Origin: Bacillota bacterium
Lineage (GTDB): Bacteria; Bacillota; Clostridia; Oscillospirales; Acutalibacteraceae
Direction of reading: 5' to 3'
Length of the DNA stretch: 55,033 nucleotides
Assembly (NCBI GenBank): GCA_023401495.1
Contig: JAEXDU010000007.1
Coordinates: 1 to 55,033 of the forward strand
In this document: piece by piece, positions 40,456 through 49,176 of the stretch
Numbering within the stretch: the stretch's first letter is position 1
Layout: every line of letters starts with the position of its first letter
Notes under the pieces: generated by a model
Database searches by the model: none
What the model was told of the DNA's origin: nothing
What the model saw: only the letters and a program-made list of their open reading frames with translations
Translations under genes and position numbers: made by a program

Positions 40456-40731
40456 AATTTTCCTTTCCTTTTTCATTTTCCACCCGTCGATTGGCCCAAT
40501 TCTATTATTTCCTGCCGCATGGTCTGAAACACAGCGTTTTTTGAGGCAATTATTTGCATGGCAATCGCAATGTAAAATCTTAGTTTGAACAAGCATTATG
40601 ATTTTTTCAAAAGATTTCAGCGGATGATTCCATGAGCCGCGCGGAAAAAAGCGGACTGGGATTTTGATCCAAAATATCAAAATTTTGAATAAATAAAAAA
40701 GCATATCGGAGTTATTTGTACCGGCACACAG
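40456..40731. other. upstream region of the small-gene operon
   Basis: A+T-rich; it should contain the leftward promoter of the three-gene operon. I see no convincing -35/-10 pair and no other gene. Confidence 0.4.
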
Positions 40732-40769
40732 AAAAAGCCCGCGGCTTTGGGGAGGCCGCGGGCTTTTTC
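40732..40769. terminator. strong hairpin terminator downstream of amt
   Basis: AAAAAGCCCGCGGC and GCCGCGGGCTTTTT form a GC-rich stem with A/T runs on both sides, so it works on either strand. It is about 100 bases beyond the amt stop. Confidence 0.85.
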
Positions 40770-40867
40770 CCGCCTTTCGGCGGAAGAGGAGTAGTTTCTA
40801 TCAAAAGGTCTTATAAGCAATTGTTAGATGGGTCTGTGCACGCGGTATGCGTCCACAAAATGGTTCA

Positions 40868-42223
40868 TCATCCGGGGAGTTCGGCACTTTTTGCTTTTAC
40901 CGCATGGGATGCTTTTTCAGGGTAAACCTCCTCGGTTTCGGTAAAAGCAAACCCTGCATTCGGGGAATCCACCCCGTCAAAGGCCGGGTAGGCAGGCTCC
41001 CCATGCTCGGAAATATCCAGGCCAAGCGCTTCTTCTTCAGGGGTGACACGGATTCTTCTCAAAACCAGCTGAGTCACACCCAAAGCAATCCCTGTACCGA
41101 CCAGAGAGATGACCAACGTAATGCCGATTGCGATCAGCTGGCGCACAAACAGCTCGCTCTGACCAAAGAACAAACCGTTCCACTGTACCACATCTGCGCT
41201 GGGATCGGGATTAAAGCCCTTTACCGCGAAGATGCCGGTTGCAATTGCGCCCCAGACTCCGCCGATGCCGTGGCATCCGAACGCATCCAAAGAATCATCG
41301 TAGCCAAACTTGGGCTTGACTGCGGTAATGAAGAAATAGCAGATGGGGCTGACCAAAGCGCCGATCACCAGAGAGGCCCAGATCGGTACAAAGCCCGCGC
41401 CGGGAGTAATGGCAACCAGACCGACGACGATTCCGGTAGAAACGCCCGCAAGCGTCGTCTTCCCCGTGCGGAGTTTCTCGATCAGCATCCAGGAGAGCAT
41501 TGCAGCCGCGCAGGCGGTGTTGGTGGTCATAAACGCGTGTACTGCAAGAGTGTTGGCCGCGCCCGCGCTGCCTGCGTTAAAGCCGAACCAGCCGAACCAC
41601 AGAAGCGCCGCACCGAGAAATACCAATGGCATATTGTGCGGGCGAGCCGCCTCTTTTTCGGTCTTTTTGCGGGCGCCCAGCCAGATAGCGGCCATGAGAG
41701 CGCTGACGCCGGAACTGATGTGAACCACCGTGCCGCCTGCAAAGTCGATCGCGCCCAATTCCATCAGGTAGCCGCCGCCCCACACCATGTGTGCCAACGG
41801 ATAATAGACCAGAACCGACCACAGAGCGATGAAAACAAACAGAGCGGAAAAGCGCATTCTGCCGATCAGCGCGCCGGTAATCAAAGCGGGGGTGATGATG
41901 GCAAACATCATCTGAAATACTGCAAAACACACGGTTGTCGGCGCATAAGCGGCAGCCGCCGAATCCTCTGTAAAATTCATGCCGAACCAGCTGAAATCAC
42001 CGATGATTCCCCCGGCCCCGCCGCTAAAGGACAGGGAAAATCCGAACAGAACCCAAAGAATAGAAGCAAGGCCCATGATAAAAGCGGACGACATAACGGT
42101 ATTGACTGTGTTTTTTCGACCGGCCATTCCCCCATAAAACAAGGCAAGACCGGGGGTCATAATTAAAACAAGAGCGGAAGAGGTCAGCATCCAAGAGATG
42201 TCCCCTGAGTTGACAGCATTCAT
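40868..42223 (-). CDS. amt: ammonium transporter
   Basis: The 451-residue protein has eleven predicted helices and the Amt hallmarks: DISWMLTSSALVLIMTPGLA, then LFYGGMAGRKNTVNTVMSS, and GGTVVHISSGVSALMAAIWL with a pore histidine, later GCHGIGGVWGAIATGIFAV with the second one. The C-terminal tail (RVTPEEEALGLDISEHGEPA) is the region GlnK binds in the family, but no glnK gene lies next to it here. Expression may be controlled in the leader (see 42375-42473). Confidence 0.95.
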   Translation of the reverse strand: MNAVNSGDISWMLTSSALVLIMTPGLALFYGGMAGRKNTVNTVMSSAFIMGLASILWVLFGFSLSFSGGAGGIIGDFSWFGMNFTEDSAAAAYAPTTVCFAVFQMMFAIITPALITGALIGRMRFSALFVFIALWSVLVYYPLAHMVWGGGYLMELGAIDFAGGTVVHISSGVSALMAAIWLGARKKTEKEAARPHNMPLVFLGAALLWFGWFGFNAGSAGAANTLAVHAFMTTNTACAAAMLSWMLIEKLRTGKTTLAGVSTGIVVGLVAITPGAGFVPIWASLVIGALVSPICYFFITAVKPKFGYDDSLDAFGCHGIGGVWGAIATGIFAVKGFNPDPSADVVQWNGLFFGQSELFVRQLIAIGITLVISLVGTGIALGVTQLVLRRIRVTPEEEALGLDISEHGEPAYPAFDGVDSPNAGFAFTETEEVYPEKASHAVKAKSAELPG

Positions 42224-42374
42224 TCGTTTTCCTCCTCAATATGATTGGACTGTGTTGTAGGCGTGCCGCTCCAAACCTGCGAAGATTCGATTTTGAATCT
42301 GCCGATTTAAAAGTGCACCGAACTATATCACAGCAATTCTATTTTGGATGATCGCCGGCCAACCACCTAAGAAA

Positions 42375-42473
42375 GGCCTCATTCGCGGTGCTGGCTGCAC
42401 CATGAATGAGGCCTCATTGCCGAATTACTGATTGAATTAAAAAAATGATACCATACATATTTACCAAAATCAA
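42375..42473 (-). promoter_or_regulatory. amt promoter and leader hairpin
   Basis: Read leftward, TTGATT (42473-42468), a 17-base spacer and TATCAT (42450-42445) form a promoter. About 30 bases later a hairpin (42412-42375, GGCCTCATTC with GAATGAGGCC and an inner GGTGC/GCACC stem) is followed by TTTCTT. The amt start is 150 bases further on. A terminator-like hairpin within the leader suggests attenuation or antitermination. Alternatively it ends an unseen short RNA. Confidence 0.5.
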
Positions 42474-42693
42474 TCCGAAATATTTTACTATCCTTTTTTC
42501 ACGAAACGCTTAAAATTTGTTCAGAATAGAAATCTTTCTACCTGTTTTGGCACAGAAGAATCATTCCCCCTCAAAATCAGCCGAACTTTGGCGGCAAACC
42601 GAACAAGCCGTGCCCAAATGTGCGGGGCCCAAAGGGAAGTGACCTGATGGAATAAAACGAGATCGACCATCAGCAGGCGGAACTCTATCACAC
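42474..42693. other. intergenic, nothing recognised
   Basis: Short frames in this stretch have no ribosome binding site or family features. The flanking hairpin at 42694-42728 ends the TetR transcript. Confidence 0.4.
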
Positions 42694-42728
42694 AAAAACG
42701 GATGCTGCGATTGCGCATCCGTTTTTTC
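42694..42728 (-). terminator. terminator of the second TetR gene
   Basis: Read leftward, ACGGATGC and GCATCCGT enclose a nine-base loop and are followed by TTTTGTG, 65 bases after the TetR stop. Confidence 0.75.
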
Positions 42729-42793
42729 ATCACGAGAAAACTTCAAACATACTTACCACAAAAGAGCTAACCACATGATCGCCAGATTAATCT

Positions 42794-43405
42794 CTATTGC
42801 TGCTGTGACGCATGGATCAGCGGCATAAAAATATCGTCAACGATCTCCGTTATTGCGGTGTCGGAAACAGGCTCCTGCTTTGTGATTATCTCGCACTGCA
42901 GCAGGTCCAGCGGCAATGTGATGATCCGGGGCGACAGCTTTTCAAGGCTGATTTCCCCGCGGAGTTCCGCGTTTTTCATAATGGACATCATAATCGCCGT
43001 CAGCTTGTTTTCCGGTCTCTTCTGGAAAATTTGCGGCATAAAGGCGGCTATGGTACGCCAAACCCGTGGGTCCATCATAAGCCCCCGAATCGCCTGCACG
43101 TTGATTGTTCTCGTCGGTTCCACACGCGCATGAAGAAAGGCATATACATCGCCGCGCAGACTGCCCGTATCGGGAACCTCATTCGTGATCTTTGGCAAAT
43201 GCTTGCGTAGGGCGGCCATCACGAGCTCCGACTTGTTGTCCCATCGGCGGTAAAGGACGGCCTTGTTGGTTCCCGCCCTCGTTGCAACGCTTTCCATCGT
43301 CAGATGCGCATAGTCTTTTTCCGCGAGTTCTTCCCACGCGGCGCGCAGGATCGCCTCTTCCAGAACTTCTCCGCGGCGGCGCGTCTCTTTCTTTCGTTCT
43401 TCCAT
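42794..43405 (-). CDS. TetR-family regulator of the MFS efflux gene
   Basis: The 203-residue protein starts with a basic tail (MEERKKETRRRGEVLEEAI) and a TetR helix-turn-helix: WEELAEKDYAHLTMESVATR, then AGTNKAVLYRRWDNKSELV. The rest resembles the TetR C-terminal-like domain common in efflux regulators. It is divergent from the MFS transporter, with two palindromic sites between, the usual self-contained drug-sensing arrangement. The inducer is unknown. Confidence 0.9.
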   Translation of the reverse strand: MEERKKETRRRGEVLEEAILRAAWEELAEKDYAHLTMESVATRAGTNKAVLYRRWDNKSELVMAALRKHLPKITNEVPDTGSLRGDVYAFLHARVEPTRTINVQAIRGLMMDPRVWRTIAAFMPQIFQKRPENKLTAIMMSIMKNAELRGEISLEKLSPRIITLPLDLLQCEIITKQEPVSDTAITEIVDDIFMPLIHASQQQ

Positions 43406-43460
43406 CTTTTATATCCCTCCGAGCTCCGACAATCCATGTATCGTTGTTGTAGGAACATCC

Positions 43461-43562
43461 ATAAGAAACTAAAAAGTTTCTTATTTCTATATGGAGAATT
43501 CCCATTGAATTCAATTTGAATTTATCATATCATATTCACATAAGAAACGCAATTGTTTCCTA
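43461..43562. promoter_or_regulatory. two TetR operators in the divergent TetR/MFS promoter region
   Basis: ATAAGAAACT-AAAA-AGTTTCTTAT (43461-43484) is perfect. A second site, TAAGAAAC-GCAATT-GTTTCCTA (43541-43562), has the same half sites with one mismatch and lies just before the MFS ribosome binding site. One site lies near each gene. Confidence 0.75.
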
Positions 43563-43585
43563 GTTGAAGGAAAAGGAGATTTCTC

Positions 43586-45073
43586 ATGAATACAACAAAT
43601 GTGAAACCGGCAAAAGAAAAACTCGACCCAGTGGTGCTTCGGGTTGCCATTATTCTTGTTGTCGGCGCGCTTGCGCCGCTGTTCGATTCAACGATGGTCA
43701 ATGTAGCCCTGCATACCATTGCAACCGATATGAAAACAGGCCTTTCTACCGTACAGTGGATCACGACGGGATATGTTCTGGCGATGGGGCTGGCCGTTCC
43801 GGTTTCCGGATGGGCCACCGAACGATTTGGCGGAAAACGATCCTACCTCTTCTCATTGGCGCTTTTTTTAGCCGGCTCCGTGTGCTCTATGCTGTCTTGG
43901 AACATAGAAAGCATGATCGGGTTCCGGGTCATTCAGGGGCTCGGCGCCGGGCTGATGATGCCGACACTGCAAACCGAACTCGTACAGATTTCCGGAGGAC
44001 GCAATCTTGGGCGGATCATGGCGATTGTCAGCATCCCCGCTCTTCTGGGGCCGATCCTTGGCCCGGTGCTGGGCGGAATCATTGTCAACAGCCTGAGCTG
44101 GCGCGCCATCTTCTGGATCAATATTCCGATCTGCATCATAGCGATTGCGCTGGCCCTGTGGGGAATCCCGGCCGATAAGCTTTCGGAAAAGAAAGCATCC
44201 CTTGATGTAATCGGCATGCTTTTGCTCTCCCCCGCGTTCGCCCTCTTGATCTACGGCATTGCCGAGGTCGCCAAGCATGGAGGTTTCGGCAGCAGCGCCG
44301 TCTATGTTCCGCTGATTCTCGGCGTTGTTTTGATGGCATCGTATGTCATCTATGCTCTGAATACGAAACGGGAACCGGCCCTGAATGTGCGGCTGTTCCA
44401 ATCCGTGAATTTTACCGCTTCCAATATCCTGCTGATTTTCAGCGGAATCATCACGAACGGGGCCATGCTGATGCTGCCGCTCTATTATCAGGAGGTACGC
44501 GGAGCAAGCGCCCTGTCTGCCGGATTGTGGCTGCTGCCGCAGGGAATCGGCATGCTGCTCACCAGAAGCTGGGCCGGAAAGGCGGCTGACCGCGACGGCT
44601 CGCGCAATATTGTGCTTTTCAGCCTCGCCGCTGTCGCAATCGGCACGCTGCCGTTTGCCTTTGCCAATGCGGATACGAATTTGATTCTTCTGGCTGCCGC
44701 CCTGTTGATCAGGGGAGCCGGGCTTGGCGGTTTGTTTATTGCGATCATGATGTCCGCTTATATTGGGCTGCCCAAAGAACAGGTTCCCCACGCGAGCATC
44801 TCTACAAGGATTTTTCAGACCATCGGCGGGGCTTTCGGGTCGGCCATTCTCGCGACCGTCGCCCAGCCGCAGACGACGGGCCACGGTGGCTCCGATCTTC
44901 AGGCGATCGCCGGGGCGTTCAACGTCTCTTTCTGGTGGGCGATCGGCTTTACCGTGGCCGCGGCGATTCCCACACTGTTTTTGGCAATGAATCAAAAATC
45001 GGGGCCAGAGCCGGAACCGGAACTCGAATTGGAACCGGAACCGCAATCAGAACCCCAATCGTGCCATGAATGA
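43586..45073 (+). CDS. MFS drug efflux transporter (DHA2, EmrB/QacA type)
   Basis: The 495-residue protein has about fourteen membrane helices. Signatures are LFDSTMVNVALHTIATDMKT in helix 1, QWITTGYVLAMGLAVPVSGW, the motif A-like GWATERFGGKRSYL, and motif C-like ALLGPILGPVLGGIIVNSLS. It would export lipophilic cations or antibiotics with proton antiport. The last 22 residues are an odd acidic tail made of Glu-Pro repeats (EPEPELELEPEPQSEP). AAAGGAG precedes the start. Regulated by the divergent TetR. Confidence 0.93.
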   Translation: MNTTNVKPAKEKLDPVVLRVAIILVVGALAPLFDSTMVNVALHTIATDMKTGLSTVQWITTGYVLAMGLAVPVSGWATERFGGKRSYLFSLALFLAGSVCSMLSWNIESMIGFRVIQGLGAGLMMPTLQTELVQISGGRNLGRIMAIVSIPALLGPILGPVLGGIIVNSLSWRAIFWINIPICIIAIALALWGIPADKLSEKKASLDVIGMLLLSPAFALLIYGIAEVAKHGGFGSSAVYVPLILGVVLMASYVIYALNTKREPALNVRLFQSVNFTASNILLIFSGIITNGAMLMLPLYYQEVRGASALSAGLWLLPQGIGMLLTRSWAGKAADRDGSRNIVLFSLAAVAIGTLPFAFANADTNLILLAAALLIRGAGLGGLFIAIMMSAYIGLPKEQVPHASISTRIFQTIGGAFGSAILATVAQPQTTGHGGSDLQAIAGAFNVSFWWAIGFTVAAAIPTLFLAMNQKSGPEPEPELELEPEPQSEPQSCHE

Positions 45074-45097
45074 AGCATATTCAGCACATCGCAACTC

Positions 45098-45520
45098 TTA
45101 TTCGATTGGGAAACTTTCAGACTTAAAATTCGCATAATATCGTCCTGCGCTTGCTGTGAATTTCAAGACGCAATAGTCCGGGTCTGTAACACCTTTAGTG
45201 TAATACTGCGTGTCGCCCTCCTGCCAAATCATTTCTTTACTTTCGGCGTCCTCCAGCACCTGAACTGTGCCGATCAGCATTACCCCTCGAAAAAACCTTT
45301 TGTCGCAGAAATAGATGCACGCTTTTGGGTTAGAGCGATACTGTGATACCCTCATAGAAGAAGTGTTTGTTGTAAAGTAAAAGGTTTGGATTCCCTCTCT
45401 TTTTCTCGGGGGAAGCATGGCCTTTGTATTAGGGAATCCATTTTCATCCACTGAACTAATGAAAGAAACACTCTGTTTATCAATCAGATTTCCTATTGTT
45501 TTCTCCGCATCTCTTAGCAT
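45098..45520 (-). CDS. pyridoxamine 5'-phosphate oxidase-family protein
   Basis: I choose ATG 45520, behind GGAGGCG, giving about 140 residues. The split-barrel flavin-binding fold is indicated by SVSFISSVDENGFPNTKAML, then TFYFTTNTSSMRVSQYRSNP and KACIYFCDKRFFRGVMLIG. Small family members bind FMN or F420-like cofactors and reduce diverse compounds; a general role cannot be assigned. It lies next to an HxlR regulator transcribed in the same direction. Confidence 0.85.
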   Translation of the reverse strand: MLRDAEKTIGNLIDKQSVSFISSVDENGFPNTKAMLPPRKREGIQTFYFTTNTSSMRVSQYRSNPKACIYFCDKRFFRGVMLIGTVQVLEDAESKEMIWQEGDTQYYTKGVTDPDYCVLKFTASAGRYYANFKSESFPIE

Positions 45521-45598
45521 TTTATCGCCTCCTGCTGCAAGCATAGCACGATGCAATGACGAAGTAAATGACCCACTTTTTTGTGGGTATCCTTTTCA

Positions 45599-45955
45599 TC
45601 AAATAAACCCCTGTTCTTTGAGAACGTCAAACATACCGTTCTCTTTCATCAGGTCGATCCCGATCGACTGCATGATGACAATCGCTTCTAACAATTTATG
45701 CCCACGTTCCGTCAATGAATATTCTACTTTTAAAGGATGGCCCTCGAAAGATTCTTTTTCAATCACTCCAAAATCCAGCAGCTCTTTCAGCTGCTCCAAC
45801 AACATTTTCTGATTGATCCCCCTGATATCGCGCTCAAGCTGCGATAATGACATTTTGCCTTTCCCCAGCTGCCACAGAATCATGGGCTTCCATTTTCCTC
45901 TGGTGATGTCATGGGTCAATTCCAAAGGGCAAGTATATTCCTCTCGCAGCTTCAT
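45599..45955 (-). CDS. HxlR-family regulator
   Basis: The 118-residue protein has the HxlR winged helix: EEYTCPLELTHDITRGKWKP, then MILWQLGKGKMSLSQLERDI, RGINQKMLLEQLKELLDFGV and VEYSLTERGHKLLEAIVIM. CPLE with the early cysteine is the family mark and often the redox or aldehyde sensor. It is 78 bases upstream of the PNPOx-like gene on the same strand and probably regulates it. Confidence 0.92.
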   Translation of the reverse strand: MKLREEYTCPLELTHDITRGKWKPMILWQLGKGKMSLSQLERDIRGINQKMLLEQLKELLDFGVIEKESFEGHPLKVEYSLTERGHKLLEAIVIMQSIGIDLMKENGMFDVLKEQGFI

Positions 45956-46077
45956 AAGACCACCTCAATCAGTAAAAACACAGCATTAGACTTCTGGACA
46001 ATTTTAACATGCCCGTCTGCTGGCTGTCCATCTTATTGTTTTGTATTGGGCAGTTGCTTCCATATGCACCCTGCCCA

Positions 46078-47355
46078 TCAGGCACGGCTTATTTTGCGGT
46101 ATTCCCCTGGGGCAGAGCCGGTGATTCGTTTAAAAACCACGCTGAAATACTGCGGGTTGCTGTACCCCACCTTTTCAGATATTTCGTATGTTTTCAGGTC
46201 TGTTTCCGCCAGCAGGCTCATCGCCTTTTTCACGCGGAGCTCCATCAGGTAATCGCTGAGATTGACCCCCTGGTACTTTTTGAACAGAGTGCTGATATAG
46301 CTCGGCGTCAGATGGACCTCTTCGGCGATCCGGTTCAGCGAAAGGTCCTCCTGATGATAATTGGAATCCATAAACGACAGCACCTGACGCAAAACGGCGG
46401 CATGAGAAACACTGCTGTTTTTCAGCTCCTCGAACCGGATGAGATTCTTCCCTTCCTGCAGGCGGGATTCCAGCATGCTTTTCATTTCCAGGGCCTGCGT
46501 CGCTTCCGTATAGGATTTTAGAATATTAGAATACCCCTTGTACAGCGAGCCGGCCCCGGCGGCCAGCGTTACGTTCTGGGTCTCTCTCACCAGAGAAAAC
46601 GCCTGCTCCAGCTCAGCGAAGAATGATTCCTGCTCGCTTTCAGACAGCCGCTCCGCAAAGTTGACGACCAGATTGAGGTAAATGTCGCCCACAAAATAAT
46701 ATACGTGCACATTCGGCAGGCTCAGGCGGCTTTGCAGCAGTTCCCCAATCTTTTCGCAGAGCTGCTTTTTCTGCCACAGCAGAATCTCTGCCTCCCGTTC
46801 GCTCCGTTTACCGACATCGATACAAACGACGCAAAAAGTGGAGCTGATAAAACGGATATTCAAGCGCTTTGCGCGTTCCACCAATTCGTTGTCATCCTGA
46901 AAATTGACCACCAGATCATAAAAGAATTTATTTTCCAGCAGTTTTCGGCCGCGGCTGACAATCTCGACGTTATCCTTCTGGTCATCGGATTCTCTGGCGG
47001 CTTTCAGCACGGCGCCCAGAACCTCGGAGTTATGCTCGTATTTCATCACGTATTGGCAGACCTTATAGTTCAGCGCCATCTGCGCGTATTTGAAATCGCC
47101 GTACGCCGTCAGCAGAACGACCTTGATGTGCGGGTACAGCCGGTACACCGCCTCCATCAGCTCTATGCCGTCCATAAAGGGCATTTTGATATCGGTGAGG
47201 ATGATATCCGGCAGACAGCTCGGGATCATCTCGAGGCATTCCCGCCCGTTGCTGGCGGTTCCCACTACCTCGATGCCGTTTTCCTCCCAGTTGATATTCT
47301 GCTTCATCCCGGCCCGGATGATCTGGTCGTCGTCAACAATCAACAGCTTATGCAC
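46078..47355 (-). CDS. YesN-type response regulator with AraC output domain
   Basis: The 425-residue protein has a receiver domain (MHKLLIVDDDQIIRAGMKQN, phosphoacceptor Asp in PDIILTDIKMPFMDG about residue 55, and VVLLTAYGDFKYAQMAL), a middle region of about 180 residues, and a C-terminal AraC domain (SLNRIAEEVHLTPSYISTLF, then DLKTYEISEKVGYSNPQYFS). It starts seven bases behind the kinase stop and is the last gene of the leftward three-gene operon. It should activate sugar or sugar-acid genes, probably including those at 50920-55033. Confidence 0.93.
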   Translation of the reverse strand: MHKLLIVDDDQIIRAGMKQNINWEENGIEVVGTASNGRECLEMIPSCLPDIILTDIKMPFMDGIELMEAVYRLYPHIKVVLLTAYGDFKYAQMALNYKVCQYVMKYEHNSEVLGAVLKAARESDDQKDNVEIVSRGRKLLENKFFYDLVVNFQDDNELVERAKRLNIRFISSTFCVVCIDVGKRSEREAEILLWQKKQLCEKIGELLQSRLSLPNVHVYYFVGDIYLNLVVNFAERLSESEQESFFAELEQAFSLVRETQNVTLAAGAGSLYKGYSNILKSYTEATQALEMKSMLESRLQEGKNLIRFEELKNSSVSHAAVLRQVLSFMDSNYHQEDLSLNRIAEEVHLTPSYISTLFKKYQGVNLSDYLMELRVKKAMSLLAETDLKTYEISEKVGYSNPQYFSVVFKRITGSAPGEYRKISRA

Positions 47356-47361
47356 GAAAAC

Positions 47362-49140
47362 TCATCCTTCCTCCGGACCGGCAAGCGGAATCACAATGCT
47401 CGCCTGGGTATAAACGCCCTGAACACTTTCAAATACAATTCCGGACTGTTCCCCAAAATACAGCCTTAAACGGGTATTGACATTCCGCAGGCCGAAATAT
47501 TTGGTATGGTTTACTTCGGGCGGCAGTTTCAGCGTGCTGCGCAGGTCTTCCAGCTTTTCGCTGTCCATGCCCACGCCGTCGTCGTACACGGTTAAAATCA
47601 CACGGTCCTCCTGCTTTTCCCCGCTGACCAGAATCATCCCGATGCCGTCTTTTGTCTTGATCCCGTGGTAAATGGCATTCTCCACAAGCGGCTGAAGGCT
47701 CAGCTTGAGAATCTGGATGGACAAAAGCTCTTCCTTAACATCAATTTCATATTCAAAGTCGTCGCCATAGCGCATTTTCTGAATTTCCAGATAGCTCGCC
47801 ACATGCTCCAGCTCTTCCTTGACCGTGACGATCTCTTTTCCGCCGCTGATGCCCAGCCGGTAAAAGCGCGCCAGCTCCACGCACATATCGCTTGCCATAT
47901 GATTGTTTCTCATATTGACCAGTTGGCGGATGGAGCCGATGGTATTGTACAGAAAATGGGGCTTGATCTGCTCCTGGAGCGCCAGAAGCTGCATTTTTGT
48001 TTTCTGCTCCTGCTCGCGGCGCACCTGCGCCAAAAGCTCTGTGACGGCGATCTTTAAATACGAGAGGCCGTGCGCCAGAACGCCGATCTCGTTGCCGGCA
48101 TCCACCTGAAAGCTGACGTTCATATCTCCGTTATCGAACTTGATTACCTGATCGGAAAGGTACTCGATCGGTTTGGAAATGCTTTTGGCCAGCAGGTTCG
48201 AGAGAAAGACGACAAGCAGCGTCAGCGCCAGCATCAGCACCAGCAATATGTATTTGAATTCCCCCGCGCTGCTTAAAAGATCGCTTTCCGGCATGACGGC
48301 CGCGACGATCCAGCCGTTGGCCTCGATGCTCTGGTAGGTAACGATCATCCGCTGATTTGTCACGCTGCGCAGCACGGTGCTGCCGCTGGAGCCGAAATGC
48401 TCTTTGAGCTTTTCCACGGCCGAAAGCGTCAGGCAATACCGATTCTGCATTGCGGCGGACTGCAGCGTACCGTCCCTGCTGATCAGCATCATGTATCCGT
48501 TTTCAGACACATGGACGTTATCGAGAATCCCGGAAAAATAGCTGCTGTTTAAATTAAAAAGGATGATCCCGCTGGCGGCGGACTGCGGGGAACCGATGAT
48601 CCGAAACACGGAAATCACCTTATGCGGCGTCGTTGTCTGGAACACGTCGTCCCGGTGATCATTGAGCCAATACACCCCATGCGGCGAGGTGTTGTATTTT
48701 TTCATCCACTGGGTCAGCGAAAGGCCGATGTGCTTCGGCACATCGCTGACAAAATATTTGACCTCGATCCCGCGGTTGTTGCAGAAATACAGCGAATCGA
48801 TCATCTGGTCATAGTTGCGGTAAATCTCTTCCATGCTGCTGTAGCAGGTCATCAGGCTGCTGAAGTCCTCTTCTGAAGAGCTTTCGCTGAGCAAAAGGGT
48901 ATTGACCGCCGGACTTCCCGACAGATTGATCATCTGCGTAAAGGCGGTCATCATTTTGTCATTGAGCAGAATCGAGATCTGGCTCACCATGCTCTGCGTG
49001 AGGAAAGAAGCATTCTTTTTGATATTGTTCGTTTCAAAGAAATACGCGAATAATCCGATGATCAGCACCGCGGCAATCACCACCGGAAGAAAAAGGAGCA
49101 TGATCTGTTTTTTGATCGGCTTTTGAAATACTTTTTTCAA
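47362..49140 (-). CDS. YesM-type sensor histidine kinase
   Basis: I place the start at TTG 49140, nine bases after GAAGGAG; a GTG at 49158 has no ribosome binding site. The roughly 592-residue protein has an N-terminal helix (MLLFLPVVIAAVLIIGLFAY), a large extracellular sensor region (residues about 40-285), a second helix (ILLVLMLALTLLVVFLSNLL), a HAMP domain and the His_kinase domain with the phosphorylated histidine in QIKPHFLYNTIGSI, then an ATPase with SLQPLVENAIYHGIK and YDDGVGMD. It is flanked by its binding protein and response regulator. Confidence 0.93.
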   Translation of the reverse strand: MKKVFQKPIKKQIMLLFLPVVIAAVLIIGLFAYFFETNNIKKNASFLTQSMVSQISILLNDKMMTAFTQMINLSGSPAVNTLLLSESSSEEDFSSLMTCYSSMEEIYRNYDQMIDSLYFCNNRGIEVKYFVSDVPKHIGLSLTQWMKKYNTSPHGVYWLNDHRDDVFQTTTPHKVISVFRIIGSPQSAASGIILFNLNSSYFSGILDNVHVSENGYMMLISRDGTLQSAAMQNRYCLTLSAVEKLKEHFGSSGSTVLRSVTNQRMIVTYQSIEANGWIVAAVMPESDLLSSAGEFKYILLVLMLALTLLVVFLSNLLAKSISKPIEYLSDQVIKFDNGDMNVSFQVDAGNEIGVLAHGLSYLKIAVTELLAQVRREQEQKTKMQLLALQEQIKPHFLYNTIGSIRQLVNMRNNHMASDMCVELARFYRLGISGGKEIVTVKEELEHVASYLEIQKMRYGDDFEYEIDVKEELLSIQILKLSLQPLVENAIYHGIKTKDGIGMILVSGEKQEDRVILTVYDDGVGMDSEKLEDLRSTLKLPPEVNHTKYFGLRNVNTRLRLYFGEQSGIVFESVQGVYTQASIVIPLAGPEEG

Positions 49141-49176
49141 GACCCCGCGCTCCTTCACGAAAATCGTAAAGCGTTG

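Noticed and set aside
40847..42166. 439-codon plus-strand frame opposite amt
   Set aside because: The ammonium transporter is certain on the minus strand; the plus frame is hydrophilic and featureless.
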